Assembly (NCBI RefSeq): GCF_002005405.1
Contig: NZ_CP019728.1
Span: forward strand, 1-64,000
Length of the DNA: 64,000 nt
Direction of reading: 5' to 3'
From: Jeotgalibaca dankookensis
GTDB lineage: Bacteria > Bacillota > Bacilli > Lactobacillales > Aerococcaceae
Shown here: positions 38,841 to 47,951 of the stretch, piece after piece
Layout of the letters: every line of letters begins with the position of its first letter
How positions within the stretch are numbered: the stretch's first letter is position 1
Made by a program: the position numbers and the translations under genes
The notes under the pieces: model-generated
Database searches by the model: none
What the model was told of the DNA's origin: nothing
Seen by the model: only the letters and a program-made list of their open reading frames with translations

Positions 38841-38857
38841 GTCTAGATAGATAGGTT

Positions 38858-39229
38858 TTAAAAGGGTATCTCGATTGGTTCAGGATTCGTATTGGTGGCC
38901 TGATTACTTATTTTCTTTGCTTCCATAAAATAAAGATCTTCAACGAGCAGTTCAACAATATAAACAGTTTGTTCATTTTTATTGACATAGGAACGGGAAA
39001 CCATCCGGCCAGTAACCCCTATTTGATTGCCCTTTGCACAATAGTCTCGTAATAAAAGTGCGGTTTTATCCCAAAAAACTAAGGGGATGAAATCTGCAAG
39101 TGCTTGACCATTTTCATTCTTTTTTGCATTTCTTACTGCCAATGTATTATTGCAAACCACACTGCCATGACCAACTTCTTGTAACTCGACTGGACGTACT
39201 AAACGACCAATTAATGAGACGTGATTCAT
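38858..39229 (-). CDS. ssbB: single-stranded DNA-binding protein, SsbB/competence type
   Basis: This 123-residue OB-fold protein starts MNHVSLIGRLVRPVEL, with the core FIPLVFWDKTALLLRDYCAKGNQIGVTGRM. The linker is very short and the tail ends in EIPF, a shortened form of the acidic partner-binding tip. The main Ssb of Firmicutes is about 160-180 residues and lies between rpsF and rpsR, so this is the short paralog used to protect incoming DNA in transformation, fitting comFA and comFC in this window. A cin-box-like sequence lies upstream. Confidence 0.85.
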   Translation of the reverse strand: MNHVSLIGRLVRPVELQEVGHGSVVCNNTLAVRNAKKNENGQALADFIPLVFWDKTALLLRDYCAKGNQIGVTGRMVSRSYVNKNEQTVYIVELLVEDLYFMEAKKISNQATNTNPEPIEIPF

Positions 39230-39252
39230 ATTTTCACTCCTTTCTATCTATA

Positions 39253-39260
39253 TATACGTA
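39253..39260 (-). promoter_or_regulatory. cin-box-like element upstream of ssbB
   Basis: On the minus strand TTTTTTACGTATA contains TACGTATA, one base different from the streptococcal competence sigma box TACGAATA and likewise preceded by T. It lies 23 bases before the start codon. Just upstream is the palindrome AAAAAAGTTA-TTT-TAACTTTTTT. The match is short and needs other late-competence genes for comparison. Confidence 0.4.
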
Positions 39261-39354
39261 AAAAAGTTAAAATAACTTTTTTACTTGCAAATTTCATAAA
39301 TAATTCACGAAAGTTTGTTATTATGACATAAACATAAGAAATCAGGTGGTACCA

Positions 39355-40065
39355 TTGAATATTTTAATGATTGAAGATAATGAAGCAGTCTGTGAGATGA
39401 TGGCCATGTTTTTTGAAAAAGAAGAATGGCAAGCTACCTTTAGTGGTAATGGCGAAAAAGGGTTAACAATTTTTTTGAACGATCAAGAAAAGTGGGATAT
39501 GGTGATTTTAGACTTGAATCTACCAGGTATGGATGGCATGCAAGTCTGCCGAGAAATTCGTAAGGTTTCACTCCAAGTTCCGATTATTATGCTTACTGCT
39601 AGGGATTCTGAAAGTGATCAGGTTATTGGCTTAGAAATTGGTGCTGATGAGTACGTCACGAAGCCTTTTAGTCCACTTACCCTTATGGCACGTATGAAGG
39701 CTCTTTACAGAAGATCTCAATTAGGAAGTCAGACACTAGTAAAAGAAGAAAATCCCTTCGATATCCAAACCCGTGTGATTCAAATGTCTACAGTGACACG
39801 TGATGTATACTATCAAGATAAAAAAATTGATGGGTTAACGCCAAAGGAATTTGAAATACTAGCACTACTAGCTGCGCACCCCAAGCAAGTGTTTTCCAGG
39901 GAACATCTTTTAAATCGGATTTGGGAAGAACCTTTCTTTGGAGACGAACGAACGATTGATGCCCATATAAAAAAACTTCGGCAAAAAATAGAAGTGGTTG
40001 GTCCCCAAGTGATTCATACGGTCTGGGGTGTAGGGTACAAGTTTGATGACACCGGGATTGAATAA
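39355..40065 (+). CDS. OmpR-family response regulator
   Basis: This 236-residue regulator has a receiver domain with Asp53 as phosphoacceptor (VILDLNLPGMDG), the Lys of VTKPF, and a C-terminal winged helix (DGLTPKEFEILALLAAHPKQVFSREHLLNRIW). TTG 39355 is preferred: it places ILMIEDNE correctly and has AGGTGG 5 bases upstream, whereas GTG 39346 lies inside that site. It is followed 14 bases later by its kinase. The stimulus is unknown. Confidence 0.92.
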   Translation: MNILMIEDNEAVCEMMAMFFEKEEWQATFSGNGEKGLTIFLNDQEKWDMVILDLNLPGMDGMQVCREIRKVSLQVPIIMLTARDSESDQVIGLEIGADEYVTKPFSPLTLMARMKALYRRSQLGSQTLVKEENPFDIQTRVIQMSTVTRDVYYQDKKIDGLTPKEFEILALLAAHPKQVFSREHLLNRIWEEPFFGDERTIDAHIKKLRQKIEVVGPQVIHTVWGVGYKFDDTGIE

Positions 40066-40079
40066 AAGGAGAGCTTCGT

Positions 40080-41501
40080 GTGAAATATGTTTATAAGCAA
40101 ATGCTCGCTTTTTTAATTGTTTTTGTTGTAACTGTTTTAACGACGGGTATTATTTTCATCCGTTTTTTTGTAACCAACATTTATGATGAGAAAGAAAGGC
40201 AATTATTCGGTTATGCGGAAGCGATTATTGAAGAGAACATGACTCTTGCGGATATTTCGACAGGAACAGCAATGATTTCTAAACAAGATGTCATTGTAGC
40301 TATGTATAATAAAAATGATCGTTTGGTTTATCCCATTAGTAACCAAACCTATTCAAGTGGATTGAGTGACAGGGATTGGAACCGACTCGTACAAGGGAAT
40401 CGTATTGCTTTAAGGCAGCGTGATCGCGGATTTATGAATGAAGAAATCGCTATTGTAACCGTCTATGTTCCTTTATTTAACTACCAAAATGGCGATTTTG
40501 AAGGAACGGTAGCAGTTGCCGCCCCGATTAGCGGTATTAAAAAGGATATCTCCCATATGCAAACGGGTATGTTATGGGCAACTTTAATATCAGGGGGAAT
40601 GGCAATTTTATTCAGCATTGGCTTTGCTAACTACCTTTCTCAAAGAATTGTTAGGATGCGTAAAGCAACGAATGCCATCACTCAAGGTGATTTCGAAATA
40701 TATTTAGAAGACTATGGCCGTGATGAGTTTGATGAATTGTCGCGTGATTTTAATAAAATGGTTACCTCTTTAAAAGAATCAAATGCTGAGATTATGCGTC
40801 AGGAAAATTTACGCCGTCAATTTATGATGGATGTGGCTCACGAAATGCGAACACCACTCACAACCATTAACGGAATACTAGAAGGTCTCGAACATGATAT
40901 GATTCCTGAAAAAAGAAGAGCGCGCAGTATTGAAATGATGCACAAGGAAACTAGACGGATGATTCGCATGGTGAATGAGAATTTAGATTATGAGAAAATG
41001 CGCTCGGAACAAATCGTCTTAACCAAGCAAATTTTAAATGCACAGGAAATTTTACAAACGGTTAAAGAACAGCTTCAAACCAAAGCGAGTAGCAAAGGCA
41101 ATACCATTGGTGTCAGTGTCTCTTCGCCTCATCTAACGATTTATGCGGACTATGACCGACTGATTCAAATGCTTGTCAATTTAACCAACAATGCAATTCA
41201 ATTTACTGAGAATGGCCGTATTAGTCTAACTGCTCATGCAAGTGATGGTTTTACCGTTATTAAAGTGAGTGACACCGGCATAGGGATGAAAGAAGAAGAA
41301 ATACCAGCTATTTGGGAACGATTCTATAAAACAGATCCTTCGCGTAGGAGTGATGCCTATAGTGAGACAGGAATTGGACTTGCGATTGTTAAATCTCTTG
41401 TGGCCAACCATGGCGGGGAAATTACCGTTACCAGCAAAATAGGAAAAGGAACGGTCTTTACGATACAATTGCCCAATAAAGAGAACAGTGATGGCCAATA
41501 A
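40080..41501 (+). CDS. sensor histidine kinase (HAMP, HisKA, HATPase)
   Basis: This 473-residue membrane kinase has two membrane segments (about 9-30 and 164-184) around an external domain of about 130 residues, a HAMP linker, His254 in MDVAHEMRTPLTTINGI, and an ATPase domain with LVNLTNNAIQF, DTGIGM and GIGLAIVKSLVANHGG. The start is GTG 40080 after AAAGGAGAG. The external domain resembles no sensor I can name. Only 18 bases separate it from the LytS-like kinase, so two sensory systems may share one transcript. Confidence 0.92.
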   Translation: MKYVYKQMLAFLIVFVVTVLTTGIIFIRFFVTNIYDEKERQLFGYAEAIIEENMTLADISTGTAMISKQDVIVAMYNKNDRLVYPISNQTYSSGLSDRDWNRLVQGNRIALRQRDRGFMNEEIAIVTVYVPLFNYQNGDFEGTVAVAAPISGIKKDISHMQTGMLWATLISGGMAILFSIGFANYLSQRIVRMRKATNAITQGDFEIYLEDYGRDEFDELSRDFNKMVTSLKESNAEIMRQENLRRQFMMDVAHEMRTPLTTINGILEGLEHDMIPEKRRARSIEMMHKETRRMIRMVNENLDYEKMRSEQIVLTKQILNAQEILQTVKEQLQTKASSKGNTIGVSVSSPHLTIYADYDRLIQMLVNLTNNAIQFTENGRISLTAHASDGFTVIKVSDTGIGMKEEEIPAIWERFYKTDPSRRSDAYSETGIGLAIVKSLVANHGGEITVTSKIGKGTVFTIQLPNKENSDGQ

Positions 41502-41519
41502 AAGAAAGAGAGGAATCTT

Positions 41520-43262
41520 ATGTTTTCTTTACTAATATTGATGTTACTACGATCTGGATTAATTATTCTACTTGCTTACCTCTTATTAAATATTCCTACT
41601 TTCCGTCGGATGTTAAACCAGCGCCGTTCTATCAAAACTCAACTTTTCTTTATTTTTATTTTTGGCTTGTTTGTGGTTATTTCTAATTTTACGGGCATCG
41701 AAATTACAAACAGTCAAGTGATTGTTGAGCAACTGACGACCCAGTTATCTAATGAATCTGCACTTGCTAATACAAGGGTGTTGACAATAGGGGTTTCAGG
41801 CTTAATCGGTGGTCCTTTCGTGGGATTAAGTGTGGGGATTTTGTCTGCCATAATGCGTTTTTTCCAAGGTGGGGCTGAAGTTCATATTTATGTCGTATCT
41901 TCCATTTTGATTGGACTTTTTTCAGGTCTTTATGGGTACCGTTCCGTTCGAAAAAACACCTTTCCGAGCGTTCAATCTGGACTTGTATTTGGTATGTTGA
42001 TGGAAGCGACCCAGATGATTTGTATTCTGCTTTTAAGTAGCAACCTCGCTTCTGCTTGGCAATTGGTTGAGTTTATTGCAATCCCCATGATGGGCGCTAA
42101 TAGTATTGGGACTGCTATCTTTCTTTCTATTATTGAAACAACACTCAAACAAGAAGAAATGACCAAGGCTATTCAAACACAAGATGTTTTAGAACTAACG
42201 AATAAAACCTTACCCTATTTTCGAATGGGCTTAAATGAAAAATCGGCGCATGAAGTCGCAACCATTATAAAAAAATTTCTTGATATTTCTGCCGTTAGTT
42301 TAACCAATCAAACAGAAATCCTTGCCCATGTTGGAGTAGGAAGCGACCATCATAAACCGGCCAGTCAAATACTGACAGGCCTATCGAAAGAAGTATTAGA
42401 AAAAGGAATGATGAAGGAAGTTTACACACGTAAAGAGATTAATTGCGGCGACCCTGATTGTCCGCTTCAAGCGGCTTTGGTACTTCCTTTGAAGTCAAAA
42501 AATCAAACCGTTGGAACTTTAAAACTTTATTTTACTGATGCGAATGATCTAACGCCTGTGGAAAGACGTCTGGCTGAAGGACTTGCGACGATTTTCTCCA
42601 ATCAAATTGAGTTAGGGGAACGTGAAAATGAAAGTAAGCTTCTTAAAGAAGCAGAAATTGATTCTTTGCAAGCACAAGTAAGTCCGCATTTCCTCTTTAA
42701 TGCTATGAATACCATTTCTTCGCTCATTCGGATTGATAGCGAAAAAGCTCGAAAACTCGTTTTAGAACTCAGTTATTTTTTAAGAGCCAATCTGCAAGGA
42801 TCACGCCAACCCAAAATTACCCTAGAGCGTGAACTGGCACAGTTGAATAATTACATGGCTTTAGAATTTGCACGTTTTCCTGATCGTTATGAAGTGGATA
42901 TACAAGTAGAAGATTCTCTGAAAGGGGCTCAAGTTCCACCTTTTATTTTACAAAATTTAGTAGAAAACGCCTTTCGCCATGCCTTCAAAAATAGAAAAAC
43001 CGGTAATAAAGTGGTGATTGAAGTCATTCAAGAAGAACACATCCTTTATCTATCGGTCGCAGATAATGGGTATGGTATACCGGATTCTATACTAGAAAAT
43101 ATCGGAAAAAAACCTATTGACTCTGAAAAGGGCTCTGGAACGGCGCTTGATAATTTGAATCGACGCTTACTAAATTTATATGGAAAAGATAGTACCCTTA
43201 TGTTTACAACATCTGAAAGAGGGACAGTAGTGACTTGTCGCATTCCAGTGGAATTTGCATGA
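41520..43262 (+). CDS. lytS: LytS-family sensor kinase (5TM-Lyt, GAF, HisKA)
   Basis: This 580-residue kinase has an N-terminal block of about six membrane segments of the 5TM-5TMR_LYT type (to about residue 205), a GAF domain with CGDPDCPLQAALVLPLKSK, and the LytS-type phosphotransfer motif QAQVSPHFLFNAMNTISSL with His390, then an ATPase domain (FILQNLVENAFRHAF). Family members include Bacillus LytS and E. coli BtsS, which respond to external pyruvate. The CstA transporter gene downstream supports a pyruvate-sensing role here. It overlaps the GTG/ATG region of the regulator gene only if an upstream start is used. Confidence 0.9.
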   Translation: MFSLLILMLLRSGLIILLAYLLLNIPTFRRMLNQRRSIKTQLFFIFIFGLFVVISNFTGIEITNSQVIVEQLTTQLSNESALANTRVLTIGVSGLIGGPFVGLSVGILSAIMRFFQGGAEVHIYVVSSILIGLFSGLYGYRSVRKNTFPSVQSGLVFGMLMEATQMICILLLSSNLASAWQLVEFIAIPMMGANSIGTAIFLSIIETTLKQEEMTKAIQTQDVLELTNKTLPYFRMGLNEKSAHEVATIIKKFLDISAVSLTNQTEILAHVGVGSDHHKPASQILTGLSKEVLEKGMMKEVYTRKEINCGDPDCPLQAALVLPLKSKNQTVGTLKLYFTDANDLTPVERRLAEGLATIFSNQIELGERENESKLLKEAEIDSLQAQVSPHFLFNAMNTISSLIRIDSEKARKLVLELSYFLRANLQGSRQPKITLERELAQLNNYMALEFARFPDRYEVDIQVEDSLKGAQVPPFILQNLVENAFRHAFKNRKTGNKVVIEVIQEEHILYLSVADNGYGIPDSILENIGKKPIDSEKGSGTALDNLNRRLLNLYGKDSTLMFTTSERGTVVTCRIPVEFA

Positions 43263-43278
43263 AAAGGAGAGGAAACGA

Positions 43279-43986
43279 ATGAAGGTTTTAATCGTTGATG
43301 ACGAACCGTTAGCCAGAAGTGAATTACACTATCTAATAGCTAAAAATGAACGCATAAAAGACATTTATGAGGCAGAAACAATTACCGAAGCACTAGAAAG
43401 AATGTTGCAGTTCCAGATTGATGTATTATTTCTAGATATTCATCTCATGGATGAGAGCGGCATCGATCTAGCAGAAAAACTAAAAAAATTTAGCAACCCT
43501 CCGGCGATTGTTTTTGCGACAGCCTACGATGAATATGCAGTGAAAGCTTTTGAATTAAATGCGACGGATTATATTCTAAAGCCATTTGACAATGAACGCG
43601 TGCAGGCCGCAATTGAGAAAGTAGCGCAAAAAAGATTATCCATTACGAAACCGGAAACGATTGTGGTCCCTTGCGACGAACGTATCTATCTATTAAAACC
43701 AGAGTCGATTGTTGCAATCAGTGTCGATAACAACAAAACTACGCTTTATACCGGTAATGAAAGTTATCTGACACAAGAGACATTGACCCATTGGCAACAG
43801 AATTTGTCAGACGACCAATTTATGAAAGTCCATCGTTCTTTTTTAATTAACATCGATGAAATAAAAGAGATCCAACCTTGGTTCAATCATACCTATCAAT
43901 TAACTATGACGAATCAAGTAAAAGTACCAGTTAGTCGTTCTTATTTGAAACAGTTCCGGAAAAGGGTTGGTATTTCACCAGAATAA
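43279..43986 (+). CDS. lytT: LytTR-family response regulator
   Basis: This 235-residue regulator has a receiver domain with Asp53 (FLDIHLMDESG) and a C-terminal LytTR DNA-binding domain (HWQQNLSDDQFMKVHRSFLINIDEIKEIQPWF). ATG 43279 follows AGGAGAGG and gives the canonical start MKVLIVDDEPLAR. It pairs with the LytS-like kinase and probably activates the cstA-type gene 105 bases downstream, as BtsR does for btsT in E. coli and LytT for pftAB in Bacillus. Confidence 0.92.
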   Translation: MKVLIVDDEPLARSELHYLIAKNERIKDIYEAETITEALERMLQFQIDVLFLDIHLMDESGIDLAEKLKKFSNPPAIVFATAYDEYAVKAFELNATDYILKPFDNERVQAAIEKVAQKRLSITKPETIVVPCDERIYLLKPESIVAISVDNNKTTLYTGNESYLTQETLTHWQQNLSDDQFMKVHRSFLINIDEIKEIQPWFNHTYQLTMTNQVKVPVSRSYLKQFRKRVGISPE

Positions 43987-44090
43987 ACTAGCAAGTGAGC
44001 CTGCAATTCTTGCAAGATACCCATAAATGCGCAATGATGACGCTTTCTTTTGTAAACTTATGTCGAGCCATACAAAAGGGAGGAACAATC

Positions 44091-45560
44091 ATGTTAACGT
44101 TTTTTGCTGCTATTGCTATCTTATTAGTCGGTTATTTCACTTATTCACGTTTTATAGAAAAGAATTTCCAAATTGAGCCTGACCGTAAAACGCCGGCGGA
44201 AGCTCTGCGAGACAATTATGATTTTGTACCAATGTCAAAAGGAAAAAATGCTATTATTGAATTATTAAATATTGCCGGTACAGGTCCAATCTTTGGACCA
44301 ATTATGGGTGCGCTCTACGGGCCGGTTGCTTACATTTGGATTGTAGTAGGGGCAATATTTGCCGGAGCGGTTCATGACTATATGATCGGAATGATTTCAC
44401 TACGTAATAACGGAGCACAGTTACCGGAGCTTGCCAGTAAATATTTGGGTAAACCAGTCAAACATATTGTTAATATATTTGCGATGTTATTACTCATTTT
44501 AGTAGGAACTGTTTTTGTAACGTCTCCAGCCAATTTAATTACAAGTATAACGCCAGACTGGGTAACCGTTGGCGCAGTTACTGGTTTAATATTTCTTTAT
44601 TACTTGATTTCAACCCTCTTGCCAATCGATAAAGCGATGGGAAAAGTGTATCCTTGGTTTGGAGCCGTTTTGATTATCAGTACGATAGCAATTGGTGTAT
44701 CATTAATATTCAGTGGTTATAGTCTACCTGAGTTAACAGCTAATAGCCTACAAAATTTCCATCCGAAGGGACTCGCTATTTTCCCAGGACTTTTCTTTAC
44801 CGTTTCTTGTGGTGCCATATCTGGATTCCACGCAACACAAGCACCAATGGTTTCACGTACCATTAAAAATGAAAAAGAAGGTCGTTTTACATTTTACGGC
44901 ATGATGATTGCTGAAGCTGTGATTGCCATGATTTGGGCTGCAGCAGCAATGTCTCTATTTAATGGCCAAACATTAGGTCAAATGATTGATGCTGGAACTG
45001 CTTCGCTCGTTGTGAATGAAGTGTCATACATGTTACTCGGCAGTTTCTTTGGTAGTATTGCCATTATGGGTGTTATTGTTCTACCAATTTCATCTGGTTT
45101 ATCTGCTTTTAGAAGTTTAAGAATTATTGTGTCCGATTACCTTCATATTAAACAAGATACTTTAAAGAAAATATTGGCAGTTACGATTCCTTTATATGCG
45201 ATTTCATTCTTACTGACACAGCTTGATTTTAATGCCTTATGGCGTTATTTCAACTGGGCAAACCAAGTAACCGCAGTTATTTCCTTACTGGTTTCGACAC
45301 GGTACTTGTATTTGAAAAATCGTAACTATATAGTGACCTTAGTTCCTGCTACTTTTATGTTATACGCAGTTGTCATTTATATTTTAAGCGAACCGATCGG
45401 CTTCCATATGGGCTTGACTACGATGACTTATCTGGTTGGTTTAGGTCTGTCACTGGCAATCCTCGCTTTGTTCTTTGTAAGTGGTAAAAAACAAAAAGAA
45501 GCACTAAATCCACACTCGGAATTAATTAATGATCACTTAGCAATTGATATTTCCAATTAA
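44091..45560 (+). CDS. cstA: CstA-family carbon starvation transporter (probable pyruvate importer)
   Basis: This 489-residue membrane protein has more than ten hydrophobic segments and the CstA signatures GTGPIFGPIMGALYGPVAYIW, the FAGAVHDYMIGMISLRNNGAQLPEL loop and SGFHATQAPMVSRTIKNE. It is the short form compared with E. coli CstA (about 700 residues). E. coli CstA and BtsT import pyruvate. Its position after a LytST pair supports that substrate. ATG 44091 after GGGAGG is preferred over an upstream in-frame start. A weak cre-like sequence (TGATGACGCTTTCT, 44034-44047) lies upstream, with two mismatches. Confidence 0.9.
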   Translation: MLTFFAAIAILLVGYFTYSRFIEKNFQIEPDRKTPAEALRDNYDFVPMSKGKNAIIELLNIAGTGPIFGPIMGALYGPVAYIWIVVGAIFAGAVHDYMIGMISLRNNGAQLPELASKYLGKPVKHIVNIFAMLLLILVGTVFVTSPANLITSITPDWVTVGAVTGLIFLYYLISTLLPIDKAMGKVYPWFGAVLIISTIAIGVSLIFSGYSLPELTANSLQNFHPKGLAIFPGLFFTVSCGAISGFHATQAPMVSRTIKNEKEGRFTFYGMMIAEAVIAMIWAAAAMSLFNGQTLGQMIDAGTASLVVNEVSYMLLGSFFGSIAIMGVIVLPISSGLSAFRSLRIIVSDYLHIKQDTLKKILAVTIPLYAISFLLTQLDFNALWRYFNWANQVTAVISLLVSTRYLYLKNRNYIVTLVPATFMLYAVVIYILSEPIGFHMGLTTMTYLVGLGLSLAILALFFVSGKKQKEALNPHSELINDHLAIDISN

Positions 45561-45568
45561 AAAATAAT

Positions 45569-45614
45569 GCAAAAAAAGGTAGGCTCACGTAATTGTGAAC
45601 CTACTCTTTTTTGC
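45569..45614. terminator. bidirectional terminator between cstA and ltaS
   Basis: GCAAAAAAAGGTAGG...TCAC pairs with GTGA...CCTACTCTTTTTTGC, giving a long stem with an A-run and a T-run. It separates convergent genes. Confidence 0.88.
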
Positions 45615-45617
45615 GTT

Positions 45618-47765
45618 CTATTCACTTTCTTCATCCAGTAAACTATTAGTATCTAATGGTTGGTTGCCTGGAAATTCAGGGGCATCTGTTTGATAGAGAT
45701 CAACCGTTGATTGACTATTGTTTTGACCCATTAAAGAAGTATTTTCAAAGCCTAATGCCTCTAGATTTTCACGTAAGCGTTGAGGTGAATCAAGATAGCT
45801 GATTGCTTGTTTATCTACACGTTCAAAATTAGAAGGGGTGTAAAAACGTAGTAAATCTCCGTTAAGAATTTGATCGGAAATATGTAACTGTTGTTGCGCA
45901 GCTTCACGAAGGTGATCAATTTCATTGGATAGTTCGGATGGATTATTTGGATCGATAAATATCATTTGACCTGTTTTGGTATCATAAACAGCTGGACCTA
46001 TACTTGTATAGTCCGGGCTCACCACATTTCCATTTCGAAAAGCAACAATTTGCTCACGTTCACTTGAAAGTAAATCTTGTCCGAGTTGAATGTGTGTGCT
46101 CGTATCTACACCTAGTAAGTGGAGAACCGTTGGTAAAATGTCTACTTGACCGCCAAAGGTATCTTGGATTCCTCCTGTTTCACTGCCAGGAACATGAATA
46201 ATAAGTGGAATCCGTTGTACCATTGCGTCATCATAATCTCCCCACATGACAGAGCTTTGATCTAATAAGGGTGCTAACGTCCGGTTGCGTGAATTTGAAA
46301 TCCCAAAATGATCGCCATAAAGGACAAACATAGTATTGTCATAGAGACCACTTTCTTTCATATATTGAAAGAATTCAGCCAGAGCTTGATCTGCATAATG
46401 AACAGTATTGAAATAGCCATTAATGGTTGTATCTTCTGTATCTGGTATATCAAAGACCGTATTCATCTCATCCGCTGGAAATGGGAAATGATTCGAAACA
46501 GTTATAAACTTAGAGTAAAAAGGTTGCGGCAGTTGTTCAAGATATTGAATGGATTCTTGAAAGAATAACTTATCCTTTAAGCCATATTCAACAGAATTTT
46601 CTGGTGTGAGATTGTAACTTGTTTCAGAACTGAAGAAATAATCATAACCCATCGATTTATAAGTATTATCTCGATTCCAGAAGGAGCCAACATTCCCATG
46701 GAAGACAGCATTTGTATAGCCATGACTCTTCATGATTTGCGGGCCGGCTTGGAAAATATTATCTGCGCCTAATTGCGTAAAGGCTGAACCTTGGGCAAGT
46801 CCAAAGAGCGAGTTATCAAGGAGTAATTCTGCATCACTTGTTTTACCTTGCGCTGTTTGGTGAAAAACGTTTGAAAAACTGTAAGAGTCAGAGCTGTGAT
46901 AGAGTTCATTTAAAAAAGGTGTCACGGCATTGATTTCGCCGTTTTCTTCTTGTAATTCGAGATCGATTAAGAACTGCTGCATACTTTCTAAATGAATATA
47001 GACAACATTACGTCCTTGAGCTTGCCCAAAGAGAGCTTCATTTGGTTCTGTGTAATGTTGTTCAACATAATCCAAAACCGGGGCTAAATCAGAACCGTCC
47101 GCACTCGCACGTACCGAGTTGGCACGAGCAGTTTGAATGCCATCATACATGGTGTAAACATTGATACCTAAATATTTGACAATGTAGTTCCGGTCAAAGG
47201 TACGCGTTAATAGTTGTGGACGATCAATTTCTGCTAAACTCAAGTTAGCTGAAAAAATAAGCAGTGCAGAGATGAGTACAGCAGTTGCTGTTCTTTTCTT
47301 AACAGGCGGTTTTGTAGCAAAACTTGGACGATATTTCCAATAAAGACGGACTATAAAGAAAAAGTCCACCCAATAAAGGAGATCACGCCACTCTAACATT
47401 TGGAAAAAGCTCGCACTGAGACCGCCCATCATAGCGGAAGAACCTAAAATCGTTTTTAATGTGACAAAGTCTGAGAATTCACGGTAGTAGAGAATGTTAC
47501 CGAACAAAAGTGCTGTATTTAAAAAATAAAAGACAACAAGTGAACGGTGACGGCTTTTAGTGTTTGAAAAGTATAGAGATAGCCCAAAGAAAAAGACCGT
47601 CGCTGCTAAAGGATTTATAAAGAGTAGAAACTGTTGATAAAGGCCTTCGACACCGAGGGAAAATTCTAATTGGTATGCTAGATAAGTTTTTAGCCAGAAC
47701 AAAAGAACGGCAATCGCTAAGAAACCAAAGTTGTTTTTTGTGGCTTCTTTTATTTTTTGAAACAA
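45618..47765 (-). CDS. ltaS: lipoteichoic acid synthase (LtaS family)
   Basis: This 715-residue enzyme has five N-terminal membrane segments (about 13-176) and an external sulfatase-fold domain. Metal and catalytic residues visible are Glu260 (IHLESMQQF), the nucleophile Thr309 (QGKTSDAELL) and the late YGDHFG loop. It polymerises glycerol phosphate from phosphatidylglycerol onto a glycolipid anchor. The C-terminus after the sulfatase domain has an acidic Asn/Gln-rich tail, longer than in Staphylococcus LtaS. GpsA and GalU in this window supply related precursors. Confidence 0.92.
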   Translation of the reverse strand: MFQKIKEATKNNFGFLAIAVLLFWLKTYLAYQLEFSLGVEGLYQQFLLFINPLAATVFFFGLSLYFSNTKSRHRSLVVFYFLNTALLFGNILYYREFSDFVTLKTILGSSAMMGGLSASFFQMLEWRDLLYWVDFFFIVRLYWKYRPSFATKPPVKKRTATAVLISALLIFSANLSLAEIDRPQLLTRTFDRNYIVKYLGINVYTMYDGIQTARANSVRASADGSDLAPVLDYVEQHYTEPNEALFGQAQGRNVVYIHLESMQQFLIDLELQEENGEINAVTPFLNELYHSSDSYSFSNVFHQTAQGKTSDAELLLDNSLFGLAQGSAFTQLGADNIFQAGPQIMKSHGYTNAVFHGNVGSFWNRDNTYKSMGYDYFFSSETSYNLTPENSVEYGLKDKLFFQESIQYLEQLPQPFYSKFITVSNHFPFPADEMNTVFDIPDTEDTTINGYFNTVHYADQALAEFFQYMKESGLYDNTMFVLYGDHFGISNSRNRTLAPLLDQSSVMWGDYDDAMVQRIPLIIHVPGSETGGIQDTFGGQVDILPTVLHLLGVDTSTHIQLGQDLLSSEREQIVAFRNGNVVSPDYTSIGPAVYDTKTGQMIFIDPNNPSELSNEIDHLREAAQQQLHISDQILNGDLLRFYTPSNFERVDKQAISYLDSPQRLRENLEALGFENTSLMGQNNSQSTVDLYQTDAPEFPGNQPLDTNSLLDEESE

Positions 47766-47951
47766 ATTAATCCCTCCTAAGGGGTTTTCGTGTTAGAATA
47801 AGCTTTCATCTATATGTATTTTAAAGCATTATGTTCTAGTAAATCGCGTATATGTAATTATAGGCATATGATATTTTATAGTCAATTGAAATTAGTATAA
47901 ATGAATAGAAATTTAATCATTTTAGAGATAAAAAATGAAAGAAGGAATAAT

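Noticed and set aside
44034-44047. CcpA cre site before cstA
   Set aside because: TGATGACGCTTTCT has two mismatches at conserved positions, so it is too weak to list as a site.
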